A program made the translations under genes and the position numbers. A stretch of DNA of 22,169 bases from Bacteriovoracaceae bacterium UBA7695 (lineage in GTDB: Bacteria > Bdellovibrionota > Bacteriovoracia > Bacteriovoracales > Bacteriovoracaceae), in the NCBI GenBank assembly GCA_002482685.1, contig DLGL01000103.1, positions 48,054-70,222 on the forward strand, read 5' to 3'. Positions 14,750 through 21,820 of the stretch are shown in pieces. The notes below the pieces were generated by a model. The model had not been told where the DNA came from. It was given only the letters and a program-made list of their open reading frames with translations, and made no database searches. Positions within the stretch are counted from its first letter, which is position 1. Every line of letters starts with the position of its first letter.

Positions 14750-15435
14750 CTAAAAATCCTTGGTTAAACCAAAGCTAGGCAGAAGAGCTTTGTGCCTAAA
14801 ACGATCATTATTTTTTCTAAGACGCTGAGTAGCCGTGTATTCAGTAAAGGCAAAATTAAGAGCGTATTTGACGCCCCATCCTCCTCCAATGTCTTGGCGG
14901 GCATAAAATTCGGAGTTAAGCGAACCTCTGTCGTTATCACTCACAAGTAAAATATTTAAAGGAGTAGGTCTAGCACTCACCTCATCGGGGTAGGAATTCT
15001 GATCAGATTTTGGTACGTACTAGGCCTTAACTTTCTTACCAAAGCTTCCACCAATAACATCAATATTTGTTCCAAATGACCAAATCGGTGAGAAAATATA
15101 AAGTAAATTAATATCAATATTAATTGAAGTGATTTGAGAACTCTGAATTCTCAAATCATCAATATTTTCTTTTTTATCAGGCAAAAAATTGTATGTTGGC
15201 CTTCCTGACCAGTCGTCAGTAAAGATGGTGCCGTCTTGTATCCTTGATCACTTGACCACTGGGAGGTCCCTCGTAAACCACCCCCCCACATGAATTTACT
15301 ACTTCCTATAGTCCAAAACCGTGCGATTTCTGCTGAAATTTGTTGTTCATGATGTCCAGCCGAAGTCATTAGAGATATTCGATCTAAAGACCACGCTTGA
15401 GTTGATACCAATAAAATAAGAAAAAATAATTTCAT
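14750..15435 (-). pseudogene. Outer-membrane barrel-like protein gene, broken by a frameshift and an internal stop
   Basis: The ATG at 15435 (ribosome binding site GGAG) opens MKLFFLILLVSTQAWS as a signal peptide and continues RISLMTSAGHHEQQISAEIA, GSSKFMWGGGLRGTSQWSSD. Near 15241-15243 one base appears to be missing; in the corrected frame it goes on IQDGTIFTDDWSGRPTYNFL, then IQSSQITSINIDINLLYIFS, PIWSFGTNIDVIGGSFGKKV, then meets TAG (15022-15020), and continues after it in the same frame YVPKSDQNSYPDEVSARPTP, LNSEFYARQDIGGGWGVKYA, ending FGLTKDF. The alternating strands, Gly-rich turns and terminal Phe indicate an outer-membrane barrel of about 228 aa. Two lesions show a real pseudogene rather than a reading error. 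Confidence 0.8.
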
Positions 15436-15439
15436 TTAT

Positions 15440-15688
15440 TTACTCCAGTTCTTTCCATGGGCCTCTATAAAGATCTTTTATCTCCACATCTGGAAGTAAA
15501 TTCTCAAAGAAGGACTTCGTTTCTAGATGGCAATATACTTTCTCGGCCAGATTGATTGCGAGAGATAATGAGAATCGATCCTTAAATGCAAGCCAGGACT
15601 TGTCATACTGAAAAATTAGTCGCTCTTCCTTATTAAAATGAAGATGACCAACGACCTTCTCTTGATAATAAACAACGAGCTTACTCAT
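15440..15688 (-). pseudogene. hipA fragment (N-terminal subdomain only)
   Basis: Encodes 82 residues: MSKLVVYYQEKVVGHLHFNK, FQYDKSWLAFKDRFSLSLAI and FFENLLPDVE, the N-subdomain of HipA Ser/Thr kinases. The kinase body of about 350 residues is missing; the frame ends with an unrelated-looking tail (KDLYRGPWKELE) just before the next pseudogene's start. The ATG overlaps the end of the hipB remnant (ATGA), the normal layout of hipBA toxin-antitoxin operons. It cannot be an active toxin. Confidence 0.8.
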
Positions 15689-15868
15689 TTACCACTTCTC
15701 TTACGAAGCACAATTTCAAACCCTAAAAAATTGGCCATTTTTAATGAGACTAGAAAACTTAAGGTCATTTTCTTCTTTTTCAAGTTTCACCACTCCAATT
15801 CGAGATAGGCGTGTGAAGTTTGCAAGCTCTTCTTAGGTGATTTTCATCTCTGAGCGAAGCCTCTTTAA
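15685..15868 (-). pseudogene. hipB antitoxin remnant with a nonsense codon and a frameshift
   Basis: Read on the minus strand: LLKRLRSEMKIT, stop (TAA at 15835-15833, probably a former CAA), EELANFTRLSRIGVVKLEKE, ENDLKFSSLIK; then after a one-base slip in an A run (about 15738-15742) MANFLGFEIVLRKRSGK and TGA overlapping the hipA ATG. This is the HTH antitoxin of a hipBA pair: the LTQEELA-type helix-turn-helix and the C-terminal LGxxLxLxxR segment are recognisable. The N-terminal end is cut off at about 15868 next to the HIUase gene. Confidence 0.75.
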
Positions 15869-15871
15869 TAA

Positions 15872-16270
15872 TTAATTACCTCTATAAGTACTGTACCCGT
15901 AAGGGCTTACAACAACAGGCACATGATAATGAAGTGACTTGTCTGAGACATTAAATACGACGCTTATTTCTGGAAAGAATGGATTTGCGCCACCATTCGA
16001 ATACTTCATCATATCAAAAGTTAACTTATACTTACCAGTTCGCACCTTGAATGAATCTCCAAATGACTTTATACGACCATTATCATCTGTAATACCTTTC
16101 GCCAACTGCTTCCAAGATCCTTTATCATTTTGCACTTCAAGAACCACAGGGATATTTCTTCCTCCCAGTCCAGACGCTAAATCTAAAACGTGTGTTGAGA
16201 TCCCTTCTGCAAAAGCAGAAAAGCTTGATATAAGAAGAGAAACAGTTAGCAACATAGAGAGCCTGCTCAT
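15872..16270 (-). CDS. hiuH: Periplasmic 5-hydroxyisourate hydrolase (transthyretin-like)
   Basis: HIUase hydrolyses 5-hydroxyisourate, the product of urate oxidation, to OHCU. The 132-aa protein has a signal peptide (MSRLSMLLTVSLLISSFSAFA) and then the family fold: GISTHVLDLASGLGGRNIPV with catalytic His27, ITDDNGRI with Arg66, FFPEISVVFNV, and YHVPVVVSPYGYSTYRGN with His116. The C-terminal signature is YRGS in most members; the final Ser is Asn here. The E. coli homologue is also exported. No urate oxidase or other purine gene is in the window. It follows the GlcG-like gene on the same strand (21 nt gap) and has an AAAGGA site before the ATG, so the two form a small operon. Confidence 0.88.
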   Translation of the reverse strand: MSRLSMLLTVSLLISSFSAFAEGISTHVLDLASGLGGRNIPVVLEVQNDKGSWKQLAKGITDDNGRIKSFGDSFKVRTGKYKLTFDMMKYSNGGANPFFPEISVVFNVSDKSLHYHVPVVVSPYGYSTYRGN

Positions 16271-16291
16271 AAATATTCCTTTAAAAAAATT

Positions 16292-16774
16292 CTATTTTCT
16301 ATTCAAAATTCCAGCCTGACTTGCAATGAGATCATCATTTTCAGGACTCCCTCCACCTGCAACTCCAACTGCGCCTATCACAACTCCATTTTTCATAATT
16401 GGATGTCCCCCGCTAAGTAAAAGTAGTTCAGGAAGTTCTGCTAAATTGGAAGAATCAGGGTTTTTCTTTACGTCTCGTAAAAGTTGCAAGGTCGATGCTT
16501 TCGTCGATAAGGAGGTGTAAGCCTTCCTTCGGGCAGCCTCTGTATTGTGAGGGCCAACTCCATCCCCTTTGAAAATCAGGATAGTTTCCCCGTGACTACC
16601 AACAACAGCAAGGCTTATATTTTTATTCAGCTTTTTAGCCGCATGCTGCGCATTCTTTGCGATCTCCATGGCACCCTCTAAGGTGAGCTGCTCAGCCAAA
16701 ACAGTATAAGTATTACTTGTATCCGCAATAGCAAAAACTGAGATCAAAGAGAAACTAAAAATTAAAGCTTTCAT
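16292..16774 (-). CDS. Exported GlcG/HbpS family protein (DUF336)
   Basis: A 160-aa protein. The ATG at 16774, with GAGGGGGGG upstream, begins MKALIFSFSLISVFAIA as signal peptide. The body matches the GlcG/HbpS (Haem_degrading, DUF336) fold: LTLEGAMEIAKNAQHAAKKL, NKNISLAVVGSHGETILIFK, NTEAARRKAYTSLSTKASTL, then LLLLSGGHPIMKNGVVIGAV and GVAGGGSPENDDLIA. Members bind haem or small cofactors and act in redox sensing or oxidation pathways; the exact ligand here is unknown. It is divergent from the LysR gene at 16865 and first in a two-gene unit with the HIUase gene, so the LysR protein probably controls both. Confidence 0.85.
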   Translation of the reverse strand: MKALIFSFSLISVFAIADTSNTYTVLAEQLTLEGAMEIAKNAQHAAKKLNKNISLAVVGSHGETILIFKGDGVGPHNTEAARRKAYTSLSTKASTLQLLRDVKKNPDSSNLAELPELLLLSGGHPIMKNGVVIGAVGVAGGGSPENDDLIASQAGILNRK

Positions 16775-16790
16775 ACCCCCCCTCTTATAC

Positions 16791-16801
16791 ATACTAAGTA
16801 T
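16791..16801. promoter_or_regulatory. Palindrome in the divergent LysR/GlcG intergenic region
   Basis: ATACT-A-AGTAT is a perfect inverted repeat with a one-base centre, lying in the 90-bp gap between the GlcG-like gene and the LysR gene. It has the size and A/T character of a half of a LysR-type binding site; the LysR consensus (T-N11-A) is too loose to confirm. No clear -35/-10 pair is readable. Confidence 0.35.
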
Positions 16802-16864
16802 AGTACATTTATGGCAAGACGGTTGGTAGTGGACATATTCGCATATTAGTCATACATTAGACGC

Positions 16865-17776
16865 ATGACCGAGTCTTTAAACACTAGCTCTGATCGCCTA
16901 GAATTGATGAGTACATTTATTCGTATCGTTGACTCTAAAAACCTCAGTGCTGCTGCACTTTCTTTAAACACAACTCAGCCTACGATAAGTCGAAGGTTGA
17001 AGACCTTAGAGCAAAGTCTAGGCTTGAAACTCATTCAAAGAACGACTCACAAAATGCAAATGACGGAGGAGGGTCGACGTTTCTATCATTATGCAAAAGA
17101 TTTGGTTGAGCGCTGGGCGGCGATAGAAGAAGAAATGCTTGGAGCGAAGACCTCGCCAAAAGGAGTGCTTCGAGTTCAGGTTCCTCAAGCCTTGGGTATT
17201 GGGAAATTCAATAACGTTTTATCAAAATACTTACAAAGCTACCCTAAAGTTGACATAGAGTGGCTATTGAGTGATAAAACGCCCAATTTCATATCAGACA
17301 ACCTTGATTGTGCGATTAAGGTTGGAAACATTGATGACCCAAGTTTAATTGGAATTAAAATTTTTGAGCTTCCAAGAATTATTGCTGCCTCAAGAAGTTT
17401 AGTATCTATACCAAAAACGATTATACATCCCTCTGAACTTAAAGATTGTCCTTGGTTATCATTTAAAACTCATTATTTAGATGAAATCAGTCTTTTCCAT
17501 ATTAAAACAAAAGAGGAGACAAAATTAAAAATTCACTCTCGATTTAGTACGGACAGTTTGCTGGCATTAAGAGAAGTTGCCCTTGAAGGCCTAGGAGTAG
17601 GAGTCTTTTCAAAATGGGTAATTGAGAAAGATCTACAAAATCAACGGCTCATTCAGCTTTGCAGTCAATGGCAAGCGGCAAGTCTTCCGGTTTACCTAAT
17701 ATATCCTCAATCAAGATTAAAACCAGCGAAGCTTAAAAAATTTATTGATCTCTTAAAGCTTAGCAAAGACCAATAA
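16865..17776 (+). CDS. LysR-family transcriptional regulator
   Basis: A 303-aa regulator. The N-terminal winged helix is typical: LMSTFIRIVDSKNLSAAALS, then LNTTQPTISRRLKTLEQSLG and LKLIQRTTHKMQMTEEGRRF. The effector-binding domain occupies about residues 95-300 (GVLRVQVPQALGIGKFNNVL; DCAIKVGNIDDPSLIGIKIF; GLGVGVFSKWVIEKDL). It belongs to the 'TTRR/TTHKMQMTEEG' group that often controls divergent neighbouring genes, which here are the GlcG-like and HIUase genes. The inducer is not known; a small aromatic or oxidised purine compound would fit the neighbours but that is speculation. Confidence 0.92.
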   Translation: MTESLNTSSDRLELMSTFIRIVDSKNLSAAALSLNTTQPTISRRLKTLEQSLGLKLIQRTTHKMQMTEEGRRFYHYAKDLVERWAAIEEEMLGAKTSPKGVLRVQVPQALGIGKFNNVLSKYLQSYPKVDIEWLLSDKTPNFISDNLDCAIKVGNIDDPSLIGIKIFELPRIIAASRSLVSIPKTIIHPSELKDCPWLSFKTHYLDEISLFHIKTKEETKLKIHSRFSTDSLLALREVALEGLGVGVFSKWVIEKDLQNQRLIQLCSQWQAASLPVYLIYPQSRLKPAKLKKFIDLLKLSKDQ

Positions 17777-17801
17777 TTATCATAATTTTACAAATGAAAT
17801 T

Positions 17802-17948
17802 TCATCTTTTGCTTCTCCGCGATGTCCTATCAAGTGTGCTATGTCCCATCCAGATCGATATATTCTCAATGGTGCTTCCTCTGGATAGCATTAGATCCGT
17901 AATTTTTTTTCTGCCTCCATTAAAGATCAATGTGTTTTTTGAAGTTTT
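17802..17948 (-). pseudogene. C-terminal remnant of a tyrosine recombinase/integrase
   Basis: A minus-strand frame of 48 codons with no start codon encodes GGRKKITDLMLSRGSTIENI, then SIWMGHSTLDRTSRRSKR. The pattern (arginine box position, helix with SRG...IENISxWMGHSxLDRT) is that of the C-terminal catalytic box of phage-type integrases, where a Tyr nucleophile follows a few residues after the RT; it is missing here, because the frame ends in SRRSKR. The gene is therefore broken and probably a leftover of an integrated element. Confidence 0.5.
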
Positions 17949-18182
17949 TTAGAAGACTCTGATACTTTTTCCTTTGAAGCTCAAAAGATCACAGAAAATA
18001 TCATAAATTTATTAACTGAAGCAAAGGTTGAAAGATTAAAAATGTAGCTCAAAACTAGTTAAATAAATCAAAGAAAAAACCTAAAGAGCGAGTCTTCAAG
18101 ATATACAAAAGAATTGAAATTGCTTTTGTATGTGGTCATCTAGTTCGACAGAACGAGTGCTTGAGCCTGTGTCGAGTGAAGA

Positions 18183-18329
18183 TTACATCACAATCGAACA
18201 ACTGTTGTTTTCTTTAATCATCCGTGGTATGTTTTTAGCATGTTTATTCATACAATCTGTATAACATCTCGAACTTCCGCCACAGTCTAGCTTAGGCTGC
18301 TCCATTACTGGACAGTCTAAAAAACTCAC
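18183..18329 (-). CDS. Possible small cysteine-rich peptide
   Basis: 48 codons from a GTG at 18329. It would encode VSFLDCPVMEQPKLDCGGSS, then RCYTDCMNKHAKNIP, ending SCSIVM, with five cysteines in short spacing. No signal peptide and no clear ribosome binding site. It may be the C-terminal piece of a lost secreted gene. Weak call. Confidence 0.25.
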   Translation of the reverse strand: MSFLDCPVMEQPKLDCGGSSRCYTDCMNKHAKNIPRMIKENNSCSIVM

Positions 18330-18357
18330 ATTATTACATTAAAATTCAGGAGTATTT

Positions 18358-18759
18358 ATGAATGAAGATTCCATCTTTATTACAGAAAAAGATTTATTGC
18401 GTATCAAATATGTTCTTAGTTTTCAGCATTCTAAAGAGTATGAAAATCTCGAAATCGAATTAGATCGAGCAAAAATCGTTTCAGATAATGAGATCCCAGA
18501 AGATCTCGTTACTATGAATTCAAAAATTCGTTTTCTAAACATTCAAGAGAATAAAGAGATGATCATAACAATTGTCTATCCTTCTGATGCAAATTTCGCT
18601 GAAGGTAAAGTCTCTGTGCTTGCATCATTGGGATCTGCAATGATTGGACTTAGGGTAAACCAAGAAATCAACTGGTTATTCCCTGATGGCAAGACTAAAA
18701 CACTTAAAGTCTTGCAAGTCATCTATCAACCAGAGGCAAATGGACATTGGCATTTATAA
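18358..18759 (+). CDS. rnk: Rnk, nucleoside diphosphate kinase regulator (GreA/GreB C-terminal family)
   Basis: A 133-aa protein with a strong AGGAG 6 nt before the ATG. Rnk binds RNA polymerase through a GreA/B-like C-terminal domain but has no long coiled coil for the secondary channel. Visible family features are the short N-terminal helix pair (FITEKDLLRIKYVLSF; YENLEIELDRAKIV), EIPEDLVTMNSKIRFLN, MIITIVYPSDANFAEGKVSV and LASLGSAMIGLRVNQEINWL, ending LKVLQVIYQPEANGHWHL. The gene looks intact, although it sits between two debris zones. Confidence 0.9.
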   Translation: MNEDSIFITEKDLLRIKYVLSFQHSKEYENLEIELDRAKIVSDNEIPEDLVTMNSKIRFLNIQENKEMIITIVYPSDANFAEGKVSVLASLGSAMIGLRVNQEINWLFPDGKTKTLKVLQVIYQPEANGHWHL

Positions 18760-18821
18760 CTCGGCTTGATGTTTCGATCGAAAAATGGCTTTCATGAAAA
18801 AAATTTTATTTATCATTTATA

Positions 18822-19193
18822 ATGGTCTTGATCCTAAATGTTATATTTATCATGTATTGGCGTAATGGTTTATATACTTTAATTATTTTCATCCTCATTT
18901 TTCTACTGGGATTTCGAGATATTCGCCAGAAACGCCACGCCATTAAAGCAAACTTTCCCGTTTTGGGTCATCTTCGTTATATATTAGAATCAATAAGACC
19001 TGAAACAAGCCAGTACTTTATTGAGACAAAGATGGATGGGAAGCCATTTAGTCGCGAGCAGAGATCAATCGTTTATCAAAGATCAAAAAAGGTTTTAGAC
19101 AAGGTTCCTTTCGGGACTCAACATAAAGTGTATAGCACCGGATATGAATTCTTAACTCATTCGATGTATCCGAAACATTTAAGGTTATCATGA
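18822..19193 (+). pseudogene. 5' fragment of an FMN-binding glutamate synthase-like gene
   Basis: Encodes an N-terminal membrane segment (NGLYTLIIFILIFLLGFRDI) and RQKRHAIKANFPVLGHLRYI, LESIRPETSQYFIETKMDGK, PFSREQRSIVYQRSKKVLDK, VPFGTQHKVYSTGYEFLTHS, then MYPKHLRLS and stop. This is the start of the FMN-binding glutamate synthase-family proteins (usually over 500 aa); the catalytic barrel is missing. A better start may be the ATG at 18794, joined by removing one A from the A run at 18797-18803, giving MKKFYLSFIMVLI. It is cut off at about 19190 by an IS21-type remnant. Confidence 0.75.
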
Positions 19194-19564
19194 CAAGGAA
19201 GCGAATAATTATCAGTAAGCAGAAAGAAATTCATCGTCTAAAACTCTTGGGTCACAATAAAAGCGAAGTAGCACGTCTAGCAAATGCGAATCGTAAAACT
19301 GTTGCTAAATATTGGGATGAACCTCTACTTGAGGAACAAGATTCTCATGACCGGGTCAATGAAATTGATTGGGATTATATCCATTAAGAAATAGATAAGA
19401 AGGTCTCAAGAAAAATTCTCTATGATGAACAGATTCAATTTGTAGCTCTGCCAAGTTACCAGGCCTTCTGTGAATATCTTCGAAAACATACTCCTCATGT
19501 TACTCCTAAAATCTCAATCAAGTTTCATCGAGTACCAGGATCGTCTATTAAACACGAGAACTGA
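19190..19564 (+). pseudogene. IS21-family transposase (IstA) remnant
   Basis: The first 65 codons encode KQKEIHRLKLLGHNKSEVAR, LANANRKTVAKYWDEPL, the N-terminal helix-turn-helix of IS21 IstA, ending IDWDYIH before TAA (19385-19387). After the stop the same frame goes on EIDKKVSRKILYDEQIQFVA, LPSYQAFCEYLRKHTPHVTP, KISIKFHRVPGSS, typical IstA sequence, then stops at 19564 before the DDE core. So there is a nonsense codon and a truncation, and istB is absent. No IS end repeats could be found. The element was probably once inserted in the glutamate-synthase-like gene. Confidence 0.8.
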
Positions 19565-19653
19565 ACCAGATACCTGACAAGAAGACTCGGCGCGATCTCA
19601 AATCTTAAGGTTGAATGTGTTTCGTATTTCCCAAATTCCTCTAAAATTAAGCA

Positions 19654-20238
19654 ATGAATTACAAAGCAACTCTTCTGACACTCAGTATGCTCCCCGGTAT
19701 TGCGTCTGCAGGATTCTACGGTTCAGTGGCCGCCAAAGGTGGACTCGGAACTGCAGCAACTGAAGACAAAAACTTCGTGGAGTCCCGTGACCTCTATCAC
19801 TACGGAGCCGAACTTAATCTTGGATGGCACTGGGGAACCTTTGTGGCCGGAGGATCGATTGACTACGTCATGTGGAATCAAAAAACCAAAGCAAGTGAAG
19901 TCAATGATACGAACATGTCTGGAAAACAGCTTGTTCTCTCGCCGGCGCTAGGTTTTACATTCGGAAAGATTCTGATACAGGCCAAGACGCCACTTAAATC
20001 AACTATGACTTTAGATCAGGAAGACGCTGCCGGTAATAAAGTAGCCTACACTACACCTGCTTTCCCTGCATTCAGCCTTCAACTTAACTACCGTCTCGAA
20101 GGCAGTAGTTATATTGGACTTGAGTATTTTAAGACCACTTATAAAACTATGGAAGTGGACGGTGAAGAAAACAAACTAGATGATGACAAACAAATTTCTT
20201 ACAGCGGTTGGGGGCTAGTGTATGGCTATGTTTTCTAA
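19654..20238 (+). CDS. Small outer-membrane beta-barrel protein
   Basis: A 194-aa protein with a signal peptide (MNYKATLLTLSMLPGIASA) and a mature part of eight or so amphipathic strands: GFYGSVAAKGGLGTAA, YHYGAELNLGWHWGTFVAGG, LVLSPALGFTFGKILIQAKT, FSLQLNYRLEGSSYIGLEYF, and the final ISYSGWGLVYGYVF. The terminal Phe is the outer-membrane assembly signal. Size and pattern fit the OmpW/OmpX/OmpA-barrel class; ligand unknown. It overlaps the next gene by 17 nt, so the two are translated together. Confidence 0.75.
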   Translation: MNYKATLLTLSMLPGIASAGFYGSVAAKGGLGTAATEDKNFVESRDLYHYGAELNLGWHWGTFVAGGSIDYVMWNQKTKASEVNDTNMSGKQLVLSPALGFTFGKILIQAKTPLKSTMTLDQEDAAGNKVAYTTPAFPAFSLQLNYRLEGSSYIGLEYFKTTYKTMEVDGEENKLDDDKQISYSGWGLVYGYVF

Positions 20239-20752
20239 ATTAAGCATACTGCTTCTAATTCCACTTATGGTTTCTTGCGGAAACGATAAAGGAAATGCTC
20301 CAAGCCTTCAGTGCAGTAACTGCAGAATGTTTTTATCTGCCTCGACTAGCACTGGAAATTTCCAAGGCGTCGATGGGGCCGATGCGCTTTGTGAAGCGGA
20401 TGCCAATAATCCTGGAGATGGCGTGTTTAAAGCTTACCTAACGGACTTTATCGACCGTGGTTTTGATGTGCCAGACTGGGTTATGAGAGCGGATACAAAC
20501 TACTATCGCCTCGATGGTGTATTGATTAAAAAGACAAATGCTCTGGCCCAAATGACTCAGCCTCTCGATAATGCTATCTCTACTTCAAACGTGAGAGTCT
20601 GGACAGGGGGAACCCCTCATTGTAATTCATGGGGTGATGGCACTTCAGGGGCAAGCTCGATGTATGGTAATGCTAACTCCACAACAACATACTCAGGTGC
20701 TGGTTCTCAAACATGCGATACTGTTTCACATGTTTACTGTGTAGAACAATAA
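20222..20752 (+). CDS. DUF1554 lipoprotein
   Basis: A 176-aa lipoprotein: signal MAMFSKLSILLLIPLMVSC with lipobox LMVSC (acylated Cys). The mature protein matches DUF1554, first seen in Leptospira surface lipoproteins: RMFLSASTSTGNFQGVDGAD, ALCEADANNPGDGVFKAYLT, VPDWVMRADTNYYRLDG, VRVWTGGTPHCNSWGDGTSG, and the ending TCDTVSHVYCVEQ. Conserved cysteines likely form disulfides. The start at 20222 has GGGGG 8 nt before it; a second ATG lies at 20228. It overlaps the end of the barrel gene by 17 nt, so the pair is co-translated, and a barrel plus surface-lipoprotein pair suggests that the two interact. Role unknown. Confidence 0.85.
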   Translation: MAMFSKLSILLLIPLMVSCGNDKGNAPSLQCSNCRMFLSASTSTGNFQGVDGADALCEADANNPGDGVFKAYLTDFIDRGFDVPDWVMRADTNYYRLDGVLIKKTNALAQMTQPLDNAISTSNVRVWTGGTPHCNSWGDGTSGASSMYGNANSTTTYSGAGSQTCDTVSHVYCVEQ

Positions 20753-20757
20753 ACTGA

Positions 20758-21012
20758 GTGCATGAATATGTTTTCGCTGGGATTAAAAAGGTTAAGGATC
20801 CTGAGCGTAAAACGGAACAGATGAAAATCTATTGCGAGATGCTGGAGCACCATCTTGATGAAGAGGAAGAAGATCTCTTTCCTCGCTTTAAGAAAATCTT
20901 CGCCACTTCCACCAGTAAGAAGGCAGCAGTTAATTACTCCAAGGTTCGAAAGAAAACGGATATAGCGAAGAAAAAGCGCGGGGCCACTCGTTTCAAAACA
21001 AAGAAAGGCTAA
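20758..21012 (+). pseudogene. Truncated hemerythrin (HHE) domain gene
   Basis: Encodes 84 residues: HEYVFAGIKKVKDPERKTEQ, MKIYCEMLEHHLDEEEEDLF, PRFKKIF and a Lys-rich tail (KKRGATRFKTKKG). The EHHLDEEEEDLFP block is the last metal-binding part of HHE domains; the first half, with the other His/Glu ligands, is missing, and the only start is a GTG right after the previous stop. It is therefore a C-terminal fragment, though some expression by coupling to the DUF1554 gene (5-nt gap) is possible. It contains copy 2 of the 23-nt repeat. Confidence 0.7.
20846..20868. repeat. 23-nt exact repeat, copy 2
   Basis: Same 23 bases as 12387-12409, here coding for the E-HHLDEEE part of the hemerythrin-domain fragment. 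The reading frame is different from the first copy, so shared protein function does not explain the identity. Confidence 0.8.
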
Positions 21013-21020
21013 AAACTTCT

Positions 21021-21206
21021 ATGGAATCAGAATTTCAGGTTCAATGTCCATTTTGTGGCGAGATCATTTGGATGGAATTTTATCCGCAAGACGGGGCTTC
21101 ACAGGAAACTGTCATTGACTGTGAAGTCTGCTGCAATCCTATTCAATACTCAATTGAGTTTCTTAGAGACGGTGAGATTCGTCTTAGGGCCGAGAGGGCC
21201 CAGTGA
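21021..21206 (+). CDS. CPXCG-motif cysteine-rich small protein
   Basis: A 61-aa cytoplasmic protein: VQCPFCGEIIWMEFYPQDG, then TVIDCEVCCNPIQYSIEFL. The two Cys pairs (CPFCG and CEVC) form a predicted zinc ribbon. This is a widespread small family of unknown function. The ATG lacks a strong ribosome binding site but follows the hemerythrin fragment by only 8 nt, so it may be read from the same transcript. Intact in length. Confidence 0.85.
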   Translation: MESEFQVQCPFCGEIIWMEFYPQDGASQETVIDCEVCCNPIQYSIEFLRDGEIRLRAERAQ

Positions 21207-21293
21207 TACGTTCTGGCATGTAAAGCTTTCAAACCACTCCCTAAAATTTCTGATTAAGGTATAGTCCCCGCACTTATCTTTTACGGAGTTCCT

Positions 21294-21734
21294 ATGAAAA
21301 GCTTTTTAATGGCTAGTGCCTTATTTTTTGTGTCTCAAACTGCCTTTTCAAAGCCAATTGAAATGATTGATTGCTCAGAGGCTGGTGCGACTCTGGAAAC
21401 CATGCAATTCGGCCTTGATCATCAAAAGTCTTACTATGCAGGAAGTATTGGAATCACAACATATTTTATTGGAGGGCCCATTCCAGCTGGTATTGCTATC
21501 GTTTATTCAAAACCCGTAAAAGTTGGGGAAATGTTTCAACGAAAATGTCAGGCCGTACCTGATATTTTTGTAATTGACCTACCTAATGCGAGGGCCACAA
21601 GGAATGAAGCAGAATTAATTGTATCTGTCCCTGTCAGGAAAAAAGATGGAATAACCAACATTCAGTTTAATATCACAGCAGTTTCCCCTGAAGGAATGAC
21701 CGAAGGATATGTCGTCACTGCTACAGAGATTTAA
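21294..21734 (+). CDS. Secreted protein, unknown function
   Basis: A 146-aa protein with a signal peptide (MKSFLMASALFFVSQTAFS) and ATG fixed by GGAG 5 nt upstream; a TATAGT that could be its -10 lies about 35 nt before the ATG. The mature part is beta-rich (IGITTYFIGGPIPAGIAIVY; AELIVSVPVRKKDGITNIQF) with two cysteines (IDCSEAG and RKCQAVP) that could pair. No family recognised. The region 21735-21820 downstream holds no gene. Confidence 0.65.
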   Translation: MKSFLMASALFFVSQTAFSKPIEMIDCSEAGATLETMQFGLDHQKSYYAGSIGITTYFIGGPIPAGIAIVYSKPVKVGEMFQRKCQAVPDIFVIDLPNARATRNEAELIVSVPVRKKDGITNIQFNITAVSPEGMTEGYVVTATEI

Positions 21735-21820
21735 TTAGTTTAAAATAGATAAGCGACTGAGAAGTTCAAGCGAAAGGAAAGAGTTCTGAGCTTAGATTTG
21801 GTGGCCATACGTATGTTTTC

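Larger units (their letters stand above)
17777..18357. other. 580-bp region without an intact gene
   Basis: Contains the tyrosine-recombinase remnant (17802-17948, minus) and a short Cys-rich minus-strand frame (18183-18329). The plus strand shows short open stretches (17943-18047 and 18130-18264) that are not convincing. The ribosome binding site of rnk (AGGAG) is at its right end. Confidence 0.5.

Noticed and set aside
17943..18047. Plus-strand open stretch reading FEAQKITENIINLLTEAKVE
   Set aside because: Protein-like, but has no start and no recognisable family; left unassigned.
18130..18264. Plus-strand frame of about 44 codons starting MWSSSSTERV
   Set aside because: No ribosome binding site; partly opposite a Cys-rich minus frame; too short to support.
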